A DNA stretch of 64,000 nt from Lachnospiraceae bacterium (GCA_009911185.1 QXWW01000005.1:69501-133500); one strand, 5' to 3'; positions 53,114 to 62,521 are shown, counted from the stretch's first letter. The notes: generated from the sequence alone by a model not told the origin. A program made the numbers and translations.

Positions 53114-54341
53114 ATTTAAAATGTTTACACTTTGGATTGTCATTGTTGAAATATTGCTTATAGTGTCAGTGAACGGATTGTATTTTTATCAAAATAATGG
53201 CGATGATGGAAGATTATATCTTGTGGAAGCAAGGCGTGTGATTAAGGAAATAGAAGAACAAAAACTAAAAGCTTCCGAAATAGAAGCAATGAGTTTAGAT
53301 AAGTATGAAACGATCGTCGGAATCGAAAAGTTTGCTGCGGGAGGATCCTGTGATAATGATTATTTAGTGGAAGAAATAGACGGCAGACTGTATCGGATAG
53401 AATATGCGGAGGGAAGAAGCTCACGACTGCCTTTGTATATCAATATTTCACTGCTTGGTATGATGATTGTGACGATCATTGTGCTTTTGTATGTGTATCA
53501 TAAAGTCCTAAAGCCTTTTTGGGATATGAGTGATTTATCTTATGAGCTGGCGAAAGGGAATCTGTCTATGCCCGTTAAACAGGAAAAAAGTAAGCTGTTT
53601 GGGCGTTTCCTGTGGGGAATGGACATGCTTCGTGAAAAACTGGAAGATAATAAGGAGAAAGAACTCGCATTTCAAAAGGAACGGAAAACGTTGATTCTTT
53701 CTTTGTCGCATGATATTAAAACGCCGCTTTCTTCCATTGAATTATATTCCAAAGCGTTGTCAGAGGATTTGTATGACTCAAAGGAAAAAAGGAAGGAAGC
53801 TTTGCAGGGGATTGCAAAGAATGTAAAAGAAATAAAGGGATATGTGGATGAGATCGTAACGGCATCCAGAGAAGATTTCCTTAATCTGGAGGTAATTGCG
53901 GGAGAGTATTACCTCTCAGAGGTTATGAAAATCACGAAAAGCTATTATAAAGATAAGCTGTCTGTCATCCATACGGAATTTCAAGTGGAGGAAACTGCGG
54001 AATGTCTTGTCAAGGGGGATAAGGACCGCATGGCAGAGGTGGTGCAGAACGTTATGGAAAATGCCATAAAATATGGGGACGGTAAACGCATCCGCATATC
54101 GTTTGGGGAGGAAGAGGACTGTAAATTGATACATATAGAGAACACAGGATGTAATCTGAAAAAAGAGGAGCTTCCCAATCTTTTCGATTCCTTTTATCGC
54201 GGGAGTAATAGCAGCGGTATGAAAGGGAGCGGCCTTGGGCTTTACATCTGCAAAACACTGATGCGTAAAATGGATGGTGAGATGTTTGCACAAATGAAGG
54301 AAGATGTTTTTTGTGTGACGATAGTAGTTAGAAAAGCATAA
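53106..54341 (+). CDS. Sensor histidine kinase
   Basis: 411 aa from a TTG at 53106 overlapping the regulator's end; an ATG at 53121 is possible. Two membrane helices (about 6-28 and 113-132) enclose about 85 extracellular residues. HAMP-like linker, H-box LSHDIKTPLSS (His202), N-box VMENAIKYGDG and G-box GSGLGLYICKTL follow. It is the sensor for the adjacent OmpR-type regulator. Confidence 0.93.
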   Translation: MSKFKMFTLWIVIVEILLIVSVNGLYFYQNNGDDGRLYLVEARRVIKEIEEQKLKASEIEAMSLDKYETIVGIEKFAAGGSCDNDYLVEEIDGRLYRIEYAEGRSSRLPLYINISLLGMMIVTIIVLLYVYHKVLKPFWDMSDLSYELAKGNLSMPVKQEKSKLFGRFLWGMDMLREKLEDNKEKELAFQKERKTLILSLSHDIKTPLSSIELYSKALSEDLYDSKEKRKEALQGIAKNVKEIKGYVDEIVTASREDFLNLEVIAGEYYLSEVMKITKSYYKDKLSVIHTEFQVEETAECLVKGDKDRMAEVVQNVMENAIKYGDGKRIRISFGEEEDCKLIHIENTGCNLKKEELPNLFDSFYRGSNSSGMKGSGLGLYICKTLMRKMDGEMFAQMKEDVFCVTIVVRKA

Positions 54342-54414
54342 TGGATACATTTAAGGATTATTTAATAATTTCTCTTGTAGAATTAATCCAGAAGCAAGAG
54401 AAAGGAGAAACAAA

Positions 54415-56787
54415 ATGTATCTGAACATACTAAAAAAAGACTTGAAACGAAAAAAGGCAATGAATATGATTCTTCTGTTATTTATCATTCTTGCCACTAT
54501 GTTCGTGTCGTCGAGTGTAAACAATATTATAAATGTTACCACGGCGCTGGACAATTATTTTGAAATGGCGGATGCGCCTGACTATATGGCGGTTGTTATG
54601 AATAAAAACCTTACCGCCAACATTGATGAAATAGTAAGCCAGGCAGACGCAGTAGAGCGCTACGCAACAGAAAACATGTTGTATTTATCGTCCGATAATT
54701 TTATCTATGAGGACGAGGATATAAGTTTCAGGAGCGGTGCGGGTACGAGTTCAGTTCAGAGCGACATTTGCATGAATTGTTTTCTTTCTGATGGCAGTAT
54801 CCTTGAAGCGGCCAGGCAGGGAGAGTTTTATATGGCGGAAAGTATGGCGGACAATCTCGGCGTTGAGGTGGGCGATAAGCTTACCATAGAAGTAAACGGT
54901 GTAAGCCGTGAATTTGTTCTTGCAGATAAAATAAAGGATGCGGTTTTCGGGTCAAAGCAGCTGGGTATTACCCGTTATATCATAAGCGAGGAGGATTTTA
55001 ATGCTTTCCTTTCCGCAGAAAACACGGAAGAATATTACGGCGGCGCTCTTGTCTACCTGTATTCTTCCGATATGGAATCGGTTCTGCCGCAGATAAAGCC
55101 GTTAGTAAATAATAGTATTTTAACAATGGATCGGGCTTTTATGAAATTCTGCTATGTTTTTGATATGATAGTGGTAGGCATTCTGCTTGTGGTAAGTATA
55201 ATCCTTATTATAATAGCATTTGTGGTTTTACGTTTTACCATTTCCTTTACACTTTCCGAGGAATTCCGCGAAATCGGCGTAATGAAGGCTATTGGTATCG
55301 GTAATTTTAAAATCCGGGGCTTATACCTTGTAAAGTATGTGGGGCTTTCCATAATCGGTGCGGCGGTTGGCCTTGCTTTCAGTTTCCCTTTTGGGGAAAT
55401 GCTTATGGACGTTTCCTCTCCGACGATTATTGCCGGAAACCAGAGTCCGGTTTTGGTAAATATTCTCTGTGCGGCGCTGGTAATTACGGTCATTCTGGGG
55501 TTCTGCTACGGCTGTACGGGCAAAGTCAGGAAAATGACGCCCATTGACGCGATCAGAAACGGCCAGACAGGTGAACGCTTCCGTAAAAAGAGTGTAATGT
55601 GTCTTGGCAGGTCTAAGCTTCCGGCAGTGCCTTTCCTTGCATTGAATGATATTGTAAGCAGCCCCAGGCGTTACAGCATTATCACACTTACATTCTTCCT
55701 CTGTTTATCCCTTTTGTTTATACTTTCGGCATCCGTTTCCACTATGAACAGCGGCAGCCTTGTTTCGGCATTCGGCTTGGCGGACTGTGACATAGCCCTT
55801 GACAGTAAAATTATGGAATGTATGTTGGAAGGCGGACACGAAAAGCTTGAAAAGCACCTTGACGATATGGAACGGATCCTTGCCGAAAATGGCATTCCGG
55901 CAAAATGCTATCAGGAAATGTTGTTTAATCTGCCAGTAGCATTTGAAGAAAACGAGAGCAATATCGGCATCTGGCAGGGTACCGGCACGACAATGGATAT
56001 GTACGAATACACCACAGGAACAATACCGCAGAATACCGATGAAATTGCAATAACACGGATTGCTGCGGATAAGCTGGGCGTAGGTATCGGTGATACCGTT
56101 ACGATTCGAACCATTGACGGAGATAAGGAATTTATCATTTCGGCGTTCTTCCAGTCAATGAATATGCAGGGCAGCGACATACGGCTCCACCGCGATGCGT
56201 ACATAAATTATGTTCAGGCAGCGGGTGCTCCCAATACGCAGATCATGTTTACAGATAACCCCGGCAGTAAAGAGATAAAACAGAGGATAGAAAAAATTCA
56301 GGAAATTTTTCCCGATTACGAGAATATAAAAACCTGTGAAGAAGCAGTAGCGGATATGCTGGGTGTTACGGATGTTTTCGCCGCAGTCAAATCCTTTATC
56401 GTTATTCTTACAATCATCTTAACCGCGCTGATAACCGTGCTTATGGAGTGTTCCTTTATCGCAAAGGAGCAGGGAGAAATCGCGCTTATGAAAGCAATTG
56501 GCACACGAAACGGAAATATCTACGCATACCACGCATTGCGGTTTGCATTTGTGGGAATGATTGCGGTAATTATCGGTGAAATTTTCGCAATACCCCTGAC
56601 GCACCTCTGCTTTGACCCGATCTTTAAAATGATGGGTTTGGAGCTTGCAGTTGATTACGTTATCAACCCTGTTGAAATGTATCTTATCTTTCCGCTTGTG
56701 ATTCTTGTTACAACAACCGCAAGTGCATTCCTGACCTCGCTTTATACAAGAAAGATCAAGTCTTCCGACACTGCTAATATTGAATAA
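54415..56787 (+). CDS. ABC transporter permease with two FtsX domains
   Basis: 790 aa with an AAAGGAG SD. One membrane helix at the start, a long extracellular domain, and FtsX units around 250-375 (IVVGILLVVSIILIIIAFVVL) and 650-780 (FIVILTIILTALITVL, LVILVTTTASAFLT). A second extracellular domain lies between them. This is the eight-to-ten helix layout of MacB/YtrF-type antimicrobial-peptide or lipoprotein exporters. Its ATPase follows at 26 bp and a two-component system precedes it. Confidence 0.9.
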   Translation: MYLNILKKDLKRKKAMNMILLLFIILATMFVSSSVNNIINVTTALDNYFEMADAPDYMAVVMNKNLTANIDEIVSQADAVERYATENMLYLSSDNFIYEDEDISFRSGAGTSSVQSDICMNCFLSDGSILEAARQGEFYMAESMADNLGVEVGDKLTIEVNGVSREFVLADKIKDAVFGSKQLGITRYIISEEDFNAFLSAENTEEYYGGALVYLYSSDMESVLPQIKPLVNNSILTMDRAFMKFCYVFDMIVVGILLVVSIILIIIAFVVLRFTISFTLSEEFREIGVMKAIGIGNFKIRGLYLVKYVGLSIIGAAVGLAFSFPFGEMLMDVSSPTIIAGNQSPVLVNILCAALVITVILGFCYGCTGKVRKMTPIDAIRNGQTGERFRKKSVMCLGRSKLPAVPFLALNDIVSSPRRYSIITLTFFLCLSLLFILSASVSTMNSGSLVSAFGLADCDIALDSKIMECMLEGGHEKLEKHLDDMERILAENGIPAKCYQEMLFNLPVAFEENESNIGIWQGTGTTMDMYEYTTGTIPQNTDEIAITRIAADKLGVGIGDTVTIRTIDGDKEFIISAFFQSMNMQGSDIRLHRDAYINYVQAAGAPNTQIMFTDNPGSKEIKQRIEKIQEIFPDYENIKTCEEAVADMLGVTDVFAAVKSFIVILTIILTALITVLMECSFIAKEQGEIALMKAIGTRNGNIYAYHALRFAFVGMIAVIIGEIFAIPLTHLCFDPIFKMMGLELAVDYVINPVEMYLIFPLVILVTTTASAFLTSLYTRKIKSSDTANIE

Positions 56788-56812
56788 AAACGGAATCAGA
56801 AAGGAAAACATT

Positions 56813-57574
56813 ATGAATATTTTAGAAGTAAAAGACCTCTGTAAAACATATATCGTAAACAAACGTCAGAACAACGTTTTGAAAAATGTGAACTTTACCG
56901 TTTCCAAAGGAGAAATGGTAGCCGTTATGGGTCCGTCAGGGTCAGGTAAATCCACGCTCCTGTATGCCGTTTCGGGCATGGACTCCGTTACCGCAGGCGA
57001 AGTGAAATTCTGTGAAAAAAACATTGCCAAAATGGGTGAAAAGGAGCTTGCAAACTTACGTCTTGACGAAATGGGATTTATCTTTCAACAGATGTATATG
57101 CTTAAAAATCTGACCGTTCTCGATAATATCATTCTTCCTGCGGTACAATCTGATAAGAATACCGAAACACGTAAAGAAACGACCCGGCGTGGACAGGACT
57201 TAATGCGTAAGCTTGGTATTATTGATATTGCCGATAACGACATCAATGAAGTTTCGGGAGGGCAGCTCCAGAGAGCATGCATCTGTAGAAGTATGATCAA
57301 TATGCCCGAGGTTTTATTTGCGGATGAACCTACGGGAGCTTTGAACAGGACTACGTCAAACGAGGTAATGGAGGAATTGGTAAAGTTAAACAAAGAAGGA
57401 ACAACGATCATGATGGTAACCCATGATGCAAAGGTTGCCGCGAAATGTTCCAGAGTGTTATATATTGTAGATGGCAACATTAAGGGCGAATATATAAGTC
57501 CTAAAGATTTAGAGATGAAAGAAAAGGATAGGGAGAAACTGTTAAATAACTGGTTATTGGAATTGGGGTGGTAA
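56813..57574 (+). CDS. ABC transporter ATP-binding protein
   Basis: 253 aa from the ATG at 56813 (SD AAAGGA); eleven more upstream codons are open but lack a SD. Walker A is GPSGSGKST, the Q-loop FIFQQ, the signature VSGGQLQRA, Walker B VLFADEPTGAL and the switch VTHD, all intact. It is of the LolD/MacB type that works with FtsX permeases. A decayed paralogue lies 4.9 kb upstream. Confidence 0.93.
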   Translation: MNILEVKDLCKTYIVNKRQNNVLKNVNFTVSKGEMVAVMGPSGSGKSTLLYAVSGMDSVTAGEVKFCEKNIAKMGEKELANLRLDEMGFIFQQMYMLKNLTVLDNIILPAVQSDKNTETRKETTRRGQDLMRKLGIIDIADNDINEVSGGQLQRACICRSMINMPEVLFADEPTGALNRTTSNEVMEELVKLNKEGTTIMMVTHDAKVAAKCSRVLYIVDGNIKGEYISPKDLEMKEKDREKLLNNWLLELGW

Positions 57575-57660
57575 ATTTTTTGGGATTACATTCCTTATGG
57601 GGCTGGTGATACTTGAAAAATCTTTGTTGATATGGTACAGGACTTGTAGGTGGTGATCTT

Positions 57661-57780
57661 ATGACCAATATTCTGATAGTAGAAGACGATCTAGTACATC
57701 GGATATTAAATAATCGACAGTTTCATCGCTCTGCTGCGACAGGATTTATTTCGTCCATTTTATATGTCCATGATAAATAA
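57661..57780 (+). pseudogene. Response-regulator fragment
   Basis: The ATG at 57661 (SD GGTGG) reads MTNILIVEDDLVHRIL, the first strand and acidic pair of a receiver domain. It then runs into 20 unrelated codons and a stop. Only about 18 residues are regulator-like. It is the left-over of a second two-component system, cut at the edge of a transposase remnant. Confidence 0.65.
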
Positions 57781-57800
57781 TTGGGTCTGCATTTATCTCA

Positions 57801-58286
57801 TCAAAATATCGGTAAATGCGTTCCGATAATTTTCAGATACTTTTGCAGCCAGGGTTTTGTTACCGTCTTCAGGCGTGGGTAACCTGCTTCCTCTGCATGG
57901 TACTGTATATGTTTATGTAATACTTCCAGTGTCCACAGTTCAGCGGCATACCCCAAACCGCACGGCTTCCGGCAGACAATGCTGATAATCCAGGCTTTGG
58001 CGTCATCGGTGATTTCAGGCGGACGCCCTGAGCGTTCATCATCAAAAAGGGAAAGATTCATTCCGCTTGCATTGTATCGGTCGATGCAGCAGCGTACTGT
58101 ATTTACAGCGACACCGAGATTATCGGCAATTATTCTATCAGGCTTTGCCTGCGATTTCCAAAGCAGCATCCAGGCACGGTCTACAACCTGTGCCTGAATT
58201 GTTCTGGTTTTAATAAGCGATTTAAGATAAGCCTGTTCCTCATTTGATAATGTTTTCGTTGTACTAGAAGAACAGAGCACTGTCAT
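57801..58286 (-). pseudogene. IS630-family transposase, N-terminal part only
   Basis: 161 aa. Homeodomain-like helices with RAWMLLWKSQAKPDRIIADN and LGVAVNTVRCCIDRYNASG, then ERSGRPPEITDDAKAWI, are the DNA-binding half of IS630 transposases. The frame stops at KIIGTHLPIF and no DDE catalytic domain follows. No clear terminal inverted repeats were found. It starts 2 bp from the ABC-F stop codon. Confidence 0.75.
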
Positions 58287-58288
58287 TG

Positions 58289-59752
58289 CTATGCTATAGT
58301 TACCACCCTGGTTGCCACCTGCTCCCGAAATGCCCTGTCATGCTCAACCAGCAGCATAGCAGGCGTATATTCTTTGATAAGTTCTTCTATCTGTATGCGG
58401 GAATAGACATCAACAAAATTAAGCGGTTCGTCCCAGACGTACAAATGCGCCTGCTGACACAGGCTTTGAGCCAGCAATGTCTTTTTCTTCTGCCCTTCGG
58501 AAAACGCAGCCATATCCTTCTCAAACTGCTCTCTCCCAAAATCCAGTTTCCGCAGAAGAGTCTTAAACAACGTTTCATCTATCTGCTGTTCTCTGGCGAA
58601 ATCAGACAACGAGCCTTTCAGAAAAGATGTATCCTGGGGAACATAGGAAATCACAAGCCCGCTGCCGACAGTAACCGTGCCCGTATGCCGTATCTCCTTT
58701 CCCATCAGAATCTTCATCAGACTGCTCTTTCCGCTGCCGTTTCCCCCGTCTAGTACAATCCTCTCTCCCCGCCGCACTGTAAAAGATACCGGTTTGCAAA
58801 CCATGTTTTTACCATACCAGACTGCCGTCTCCGCAAAAGATACCAATGTATCTGTATGATACGGCAATGGAAACATTTTTAAGTGTTCTGCAGTTTCCAC
58901 ATTTTTCAAAAGTCCTGATTTTTCCTTCACCGCCTGATTCTGCCTTGCTTCTATAGATTTGGAACGTTTCATCATTTTTGCCGCCTTGTGACCTACAAAA
59001 CCTTTATCAGCCGCGCCGATTTTGGAGGCTTCCACCTGTGCGGACCATACAGCGGAACGTTTTGCCGCCTGCCGCAAACGGCTGATATCTTTTTGCAGAC
59101 GCTCGTTTCGTGCCATTTCAAACTCCTGCTGCCTTAAAAAGTTTTTCATCCAGGTGGAAAAATTGCCGGCCTGTACCTGTATATCCGCCCTGTTCAGAGA
59201 AAGGATATGGTCCACGCACTCGTCTAAAAAATAACGGTCATGGGAAACCAATAAAAACCCCTTCTTTTTGCTCAGATAGGAAGACAATATCTGCCTGGCT
59301 TTGGCATCCAGATGGTTCGTCGGCTCGTCAATCAGCAAAAAACGCCCTTCCCTGAGGAAAAGCGCTGCCAGAAGCGTCTTTGTCTGCTCTCCGTTCGACA
59401 ACGTCTCAAAAGACCTCCAAAGCGCCTCTGGCGGCACTCCAAGATAAGATAATTCTCGCATCAATTCCCATTCCTCAGCCTGGGGACAAATTTCCAGTAA
59501 AATTTCCTCTGTCAGGCAACTCTTATCTGATATATGATAGGGAAAATAATCAAACGATACAGAACTGGTAATCTTTCCACTGTATTCATACTTTCCCTGT
59601 AAAAGATTCAGAAAGGTTGTCTTTCCTCTTCCGTTTCTCCCCACAAATCCCAACTTCCAATCTGTATCAATCTGAAAATTTACATGTTCAAATATATTTT
59701 CATAACTGGACGGATAAGAAAACGTCAGATTTTCCACTTTTATCATTGACAT
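58289..59752 (-). CDS. Lsa-type ABC-F ribosomal protection protein
   Basis: 487 aa from the ATG at 59752 (SD AAGGAG); upstream open codons are leader. Two ATPase domains without membrane helices: Walker A GRNGRGKT and GGNGSGKS, Walker B LLIDEPTNHLD and YVWDEPLNFVD, with an interdomain linker of basic helices (about 185-290). The sequence fits the Lsa/CplR group that displaces lincosamides, streptogramin A and pleuromutilins from the ribosome. Its leader has a complete attenuator with a leader peptide, which supports induction by ribosome-targeting drugs. Drug range is an inference. Confidence 0.88.
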   Translation of the reverse strand: MSMIKVENLTFSYPSSYENIFEHVNFQIDTDWKLGFVGRNGRGKTTFLNLLQGKYEYSGKITSSVSFDYFPYHISDKSCLTEEILLEICPQAEEWELMRELSYLGVPPEALWRSFETLSNGEQTKTLLAALFLREGRFLLIDEPTNHLDAKARQILSSYLSKKKGFLLVSHDRYFLDECVDHILSLNRADIQVQAGNFSTWMKNFLRQQEFEMARNERLQKDISRLRQAAKRSAVWSAQVEASKIGAADKGFVGHKAAKMMKRSKSIEARQNQAVKEKSGLLKNVETAEHLKMFPLPYHTDTLVSFAETAVWYGKNMVCKPVSFTVRRGERIVLDGGNGSGKSSLMKILMGKEIRHTGTVTVGSGLVISYVPQDTSFLKGSLSDFAREQQIDETLFKTLLRKLDFGREQFEKDMAAFSEGQKKKTLLAQSLCQQAHLYVWDEPLNFVDVYSRIQIEELIKEYTPAMLLVEHDRAFREQVATRVVTIA

Positions 59753-59782
59753 AATTTTCTCCTTTCGTGCAAACATCATGAA

Positions 59783-59945
59783 CAAAGGAAGCCCACTTCA
59801 ACCCTCTTAACCCCATCCCGGGGGTAGGGACTTCGCCGAGCACCATTGCGCAGCAATCATTACCTCCTGTGCTTGTGCGCATAAGTACCGGTTCTCTTAT
59901 AGGAAGACACTATCACTCTTTTGCGTGACAAGACCTATCCTATAT
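59783..59945 (-). repeat. Dispersed terminator-adjacent hairpin repeat, copy D
   Basis: On the minus strand the hairpin (AGGATAGGTC arm, GTCACGC/GAGTGAT inner stem, TTCCTATAAG end, 59944-59899) directly follows the attenuator terminator. The end keeps GAAGTGGGCTT but has lost the palindrome. It is the most diverged of the four copies and lies in the ABC-F leader. Confidence 0.65.
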
Positions 59946-59949
59946 GAAA

Positions 59950-59986
59950 ACAAACAAGCCGCAAGAAAGTTAATTCCTGCAGCTTG
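59950..59986 (-). terminator. Attenuator terminator before the ABC-F gene
   Basis: CAAGC.GCA.GAA (59986-59974) pairs with TTC.TGC.GCTTG (59967-59955) with G-U pairs at the gaps and a 6-nt loop. TTTGTTTGTTTTC follows on the minus strand. Confidence 0.8.
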
Positions 59987-60164
59987 TCATGTACAATCAT
60001 ACCGCTTCGTAAAGCGGAGATTACCTTATACAGAGTCTAAGAGGCTTATCACTTTCTTGCAACGAAAACAGTACCGGAATCCAGTACCCTTACTTATTTT
60101 CTTATTTGCAAGAAACGTTAAACATCCTTTCACCTCTTTCTTTTATCATATGAATATCAGCATA
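59955..60164 (-). promoter_or_regulatory. Ribosome-mediated attenuator leader of the ABC-F gene
   Basis: Minus-strand segments: 1 = TTTCTTGCAA at 60115-60106 (inside the leader ORF), 2 = TTGCAAGAAA at 60062-60053, 3 = ACTTTCTTGC read at 59970-59961, 4 = the terminator 5' arm at 59986-59974. Segments 1 and 2 pair perfectly over 10 bp. The 10 bases GCAAGAAAGT at 60060-60051, overlapping segment 2, pair perfectly with segment 3. Segments 3 and 4 make the terminator. Stalling in the leader ORF would free segment 2 to break the terminator. Confidence 0.8.
60102..60125 (-). CDS. Leader peptide of the ABC-F attenuator (MFNVSCK)
   Basis: A 7-codon frame with a good SD (AGAGGTG) 5 nt before the ATG at 60125. 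Codons 4-7 overlap attenuator segment 1, so a ribosome stalled on it would block the 1:2 pairing. This is the layout of drug-induced leader peptides of ABC-F and Erm genes. Confidence 0.7.
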   Translation of the reverse strand: MFNVSCK

Positions 60165-60186
60165 ACATATATTTACAAAAAATCAA
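60159..60186 (-). promoter_or_regulatory. Promoter of the ABC-F leader transcript
   Basis: TTGATT (60186-60181), a 16-bp spacer and TATGCT (60164-60159), about 35 nt before the leader-peptide start. It begins just after the stop codon of the preceding permease gene. Confidence 0.55.
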
Positions 60187-60224
60187 GCTTTTTTTCTAAA
60201 TTTCTATTTTTCCCTCTGCAAGTT

Positions 60225-61376
60225 CTATGCTGTTCGAAGCTTCATGCGGTTTATCAGAAGCCCGACGGAAAAAAATGCCAATGCAAAAAACAACACCACC
60301 AGAAAAGACTGATAAATATTCCCCGTATCGGCAAGGCTTTCTACTTTTTGTATCTCCTGGTTCGCAATGACATACCAATAAGAAGGAATGAACTTTGCTA
60401 CCTGCTTCACCCCGTCGCTCATCAGATCCAGCGTTACAAACACCCCTCCCAGGAAGCTGAATGACAGACTGAAAACATTGCTCATCATATTCAGCTCCGG
60501 GGCGCTGCGGACAAGCTGTACACAAAACCAGGCAACACTGGCTGCACAAACGCTGAATACCAGCGCATTTGCCGCGCTAAGCAATCCCTTAACAGAGAAC
60601 ATATAATCGCGGTAAAGGCATACCGCCGTTATCATAAAGAACAAGAACACTCCGAACGTAAACAGAATGCAGCCCATAATAAACTGAAGATTCTGCTGAA
60701 AAAAGGACATTGCAGAGCATTTGTTCCTTGCCGCCAGCTCCTTATCACGAAAAATCTTCATAACGGTTCCCAGCCCCAGAATCATAATTACCAGAAATAC
60801 GTACGGTATATACTGGAAAAAATAGAATCCCGCAGGCAAAGGCCGGGCGTCGCTTTCTTCCAGAAACTCTACTGCCGCTTCCTGTTCCATATCTTCTGAG
60901 GATAATTGAGCCGCCCTGTCTGTATCTATCCCTGCCTTGAGGTACATATCGACCGTATCCAGATATTGACGGATTTCATTTTCAATCAAAGCAGCCGTGC
61001 TGCTTCCCGGAACTGCCGTCCCTTCCAGAATCCCCTCTGTTTTTCCCGTGCAGAACTGCTCTGTAAAATTGGGGGGAACGACAAGTACATAATCGATTTC
61101 CTGGTAATACATAGCGTCCCTCATGGCCTCCTGGTCTGCCGGAACTTCTTTGATTTTATTATGTTTTTCCAGAAAGGCGATAAGCTCCTTCCCCACTGCT
61201 CCCTCGTCCTGATTTTCCACAGCAATTTTCAGCGATACTTTCGCAAATTCCTTTTCTTTGGTTTCCTGTATGGAACGGCTCATGACAAGAGAAATAATCA
61301 GATAAATCACAACATAAATCAAAATGGAAGACTTATGTTTGCTCAGCACTTTACAAAATACCTTAAATACTTGCAT
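60225..61376 (-). CDS. ABC-2-type permease, second subunit
   Basis: 383 aa. One membrane helix at the start (SILIYVVIYLIISLVMS), an extracellular domain to about 190, then five helices including YIPYVFLVIMILGLGTV and FMISVFLFFMITAVCLY-like stretches and LVVLFFALAFFSVGLL. This is the ABC2_membrane_3 layout of drug or lipid exporters. It overlaps the preceding permease gene by 14 bp, and an ATPase gene heads the operon. Confidence 0.88.
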   Translation of the reverse strand: MQVFKVFCKVLSKHKSSILIYVVIYLIISLVMSRSIQETKEKEFAKVSLKIAVENQDEGAVGKELIAFLEKHNKIKEVPADQEAMRDAMYYQEIDYVLVVPPNFTEQFCTGKTEGILEGTAVPGSSTAALIENEIRQYLDTVDMYLKAGIDTDRAAQLSSEDMEQEAAVEFLEESDARPLPAGFYFFQYIPYVFLVIMILGLGTVMKIFRDKELAARNKCSAMSFFQQNLQFIMGCILFTFGVFLFFMITAVCLYRDYMFSVKGLLSAANALVFSVCAASVAWFCVQLVRSAPELNMMSNVFSLSFSFLGGVFVTLDLMSDGVKQVAKFIPSYWYVIANQEIQKVESLADTGNIYQSFLVVLFFALAFFSVGLLINRMKLRTA

Positions 61377-62511
61377 AGCGTTCCCTCCTTATCATCGCGA
61401 ATGCGCCCGCTCCCAACAGTACGGCAATGGTCAGCAGGCTCGCCATACTTTGCGTATATCTCTCATATCCCTCGTAAATGTTGAGGCTGTACAGAGACTT
61501 GACAATCAAAGACGCTGGATTGATACGGTTAACAAGTGGAGCGTGCGTCTCCAGAAACCGATACATCCCTCCCACCATCAGCCCCGATAAGAAACTGGAA
61601 AACATCATACAGCAAACGCAGACTCCCTCTTTGAGGCTCTCTTTGTAAGTTCCAATTGCCCCAATAAAAAATCCCATAAAAATCCCGACAATACTCCCTA
61701 CCAATGTAGTAAGCAGCAGAAGTGCAAATTTATTTCCCAGGGAAATCTTCATGACATACGTCAGATAACACACGGAACACAGCGTACATAGAAACTGTAT
61801 GGTGATTCTCGCCGCCAGATCCGGCATCAGCATTCCAAAACGGCTGGTTCCTGACACTACCCTTCTGACCGCCAGGTTTGATAGATTTGCCTTAAATTTT
61901 ACCGCGATCTGCAGACCCATAGAAACGCCCATCAGACAATCCATAGCAAGCAGTGCATAAAAATAATCTGTCATAACGCTTTTGGGGGTATCTGTAATAC
62001 TGCCCTCCATCAAATACTGACGCTGCTGCCCGATCACTTTTGCGGCGGCCTCAATACCTGCCGGATTCTCTCTGCTGATATTGCCCATGGTATGGAATAC
62101 CCGCTGATACTGTTCTAAGATACTGCTCAATATACTCTGGCTCATTTCCTGCCTGGTAACTGTCAGGGTAACCTCCCCTTCTTCCGTTCCTGAATCCCTG
62201 TTATAAAAAATACCCTCTACCTTTTCTTCTTTTAACAGGCTTTCCGCCTTTTTTCCATCTGTTTCGATGATTTCCAGCAGCCCGCCGTCATCTTCCAGTG
62301 ATTTCAAAGTTTCTGCAAATGCCGGGCTGGCGCCCTCTTCCGCCACATATGCTACTGGAATCTGGTGAAAGATCACTTCCTCCTCCAGAAATTCTCCGAA
62401 GGCTACCCTAAACAACGTTCCCAAAATGATTGGAAAAATCAAACTCCAGAACATAATCAGTTTCTGACGGACAGTCTGTTTCATACTGTATACATATAAT
62501 CTAAAAAACAT
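61363..62511 (-). CDS. ABC-2-type permease, first subunit
   Basis: 382 aa. An N-terminal helix (FWSLIFPIILGTLFRVAF), a periplasm-facing loop domain to about 165, and five to six C-terminal helices (LLLTTLVGSIVGIFMGFFIG, VCCMMFSSFLSGLMVGGM). It is a homologue of the following permease, and the two probably form a heterodimer. The gene starts 10 bp after the ATPase gene ends. Confidence 0.88.
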   Translation of the reverse strand: MFFRLYVYSMKQTVRQKLIMFWSLIFPIILGTLFRVAFGEFLEEEVIFHQIPVAYVAEEGASPAFAETLKSLEDDGGLLEIIETDGKKAESLLKEEKVEGIFYNRDSGTEEGEVTLTVTRQEMSQSILSSILEQYQRVFHTMGNISRENPAGIEAAAKVIGQQRQYLMEGSITDTPKSVMTDYFYALLAMDCLMGVSMGLQIAVKFKANLSNLAVRRVVSGTSRFGMLMPDLAARITIQFLCTLCSVCYLTYVMKISLGNKFALLLLTTLVGSIVGIFMGFFIGAIGTYKESLKEGVCVCCMMFSSFLSGLMVGGMYRFLETHAPLVNRINPASLIVKSLYSLNIYEGYERYTQSMASLLTIAVLLGAGAFAMIRRERYASI

Positions 62512-62521
62512 AACGCACCCC

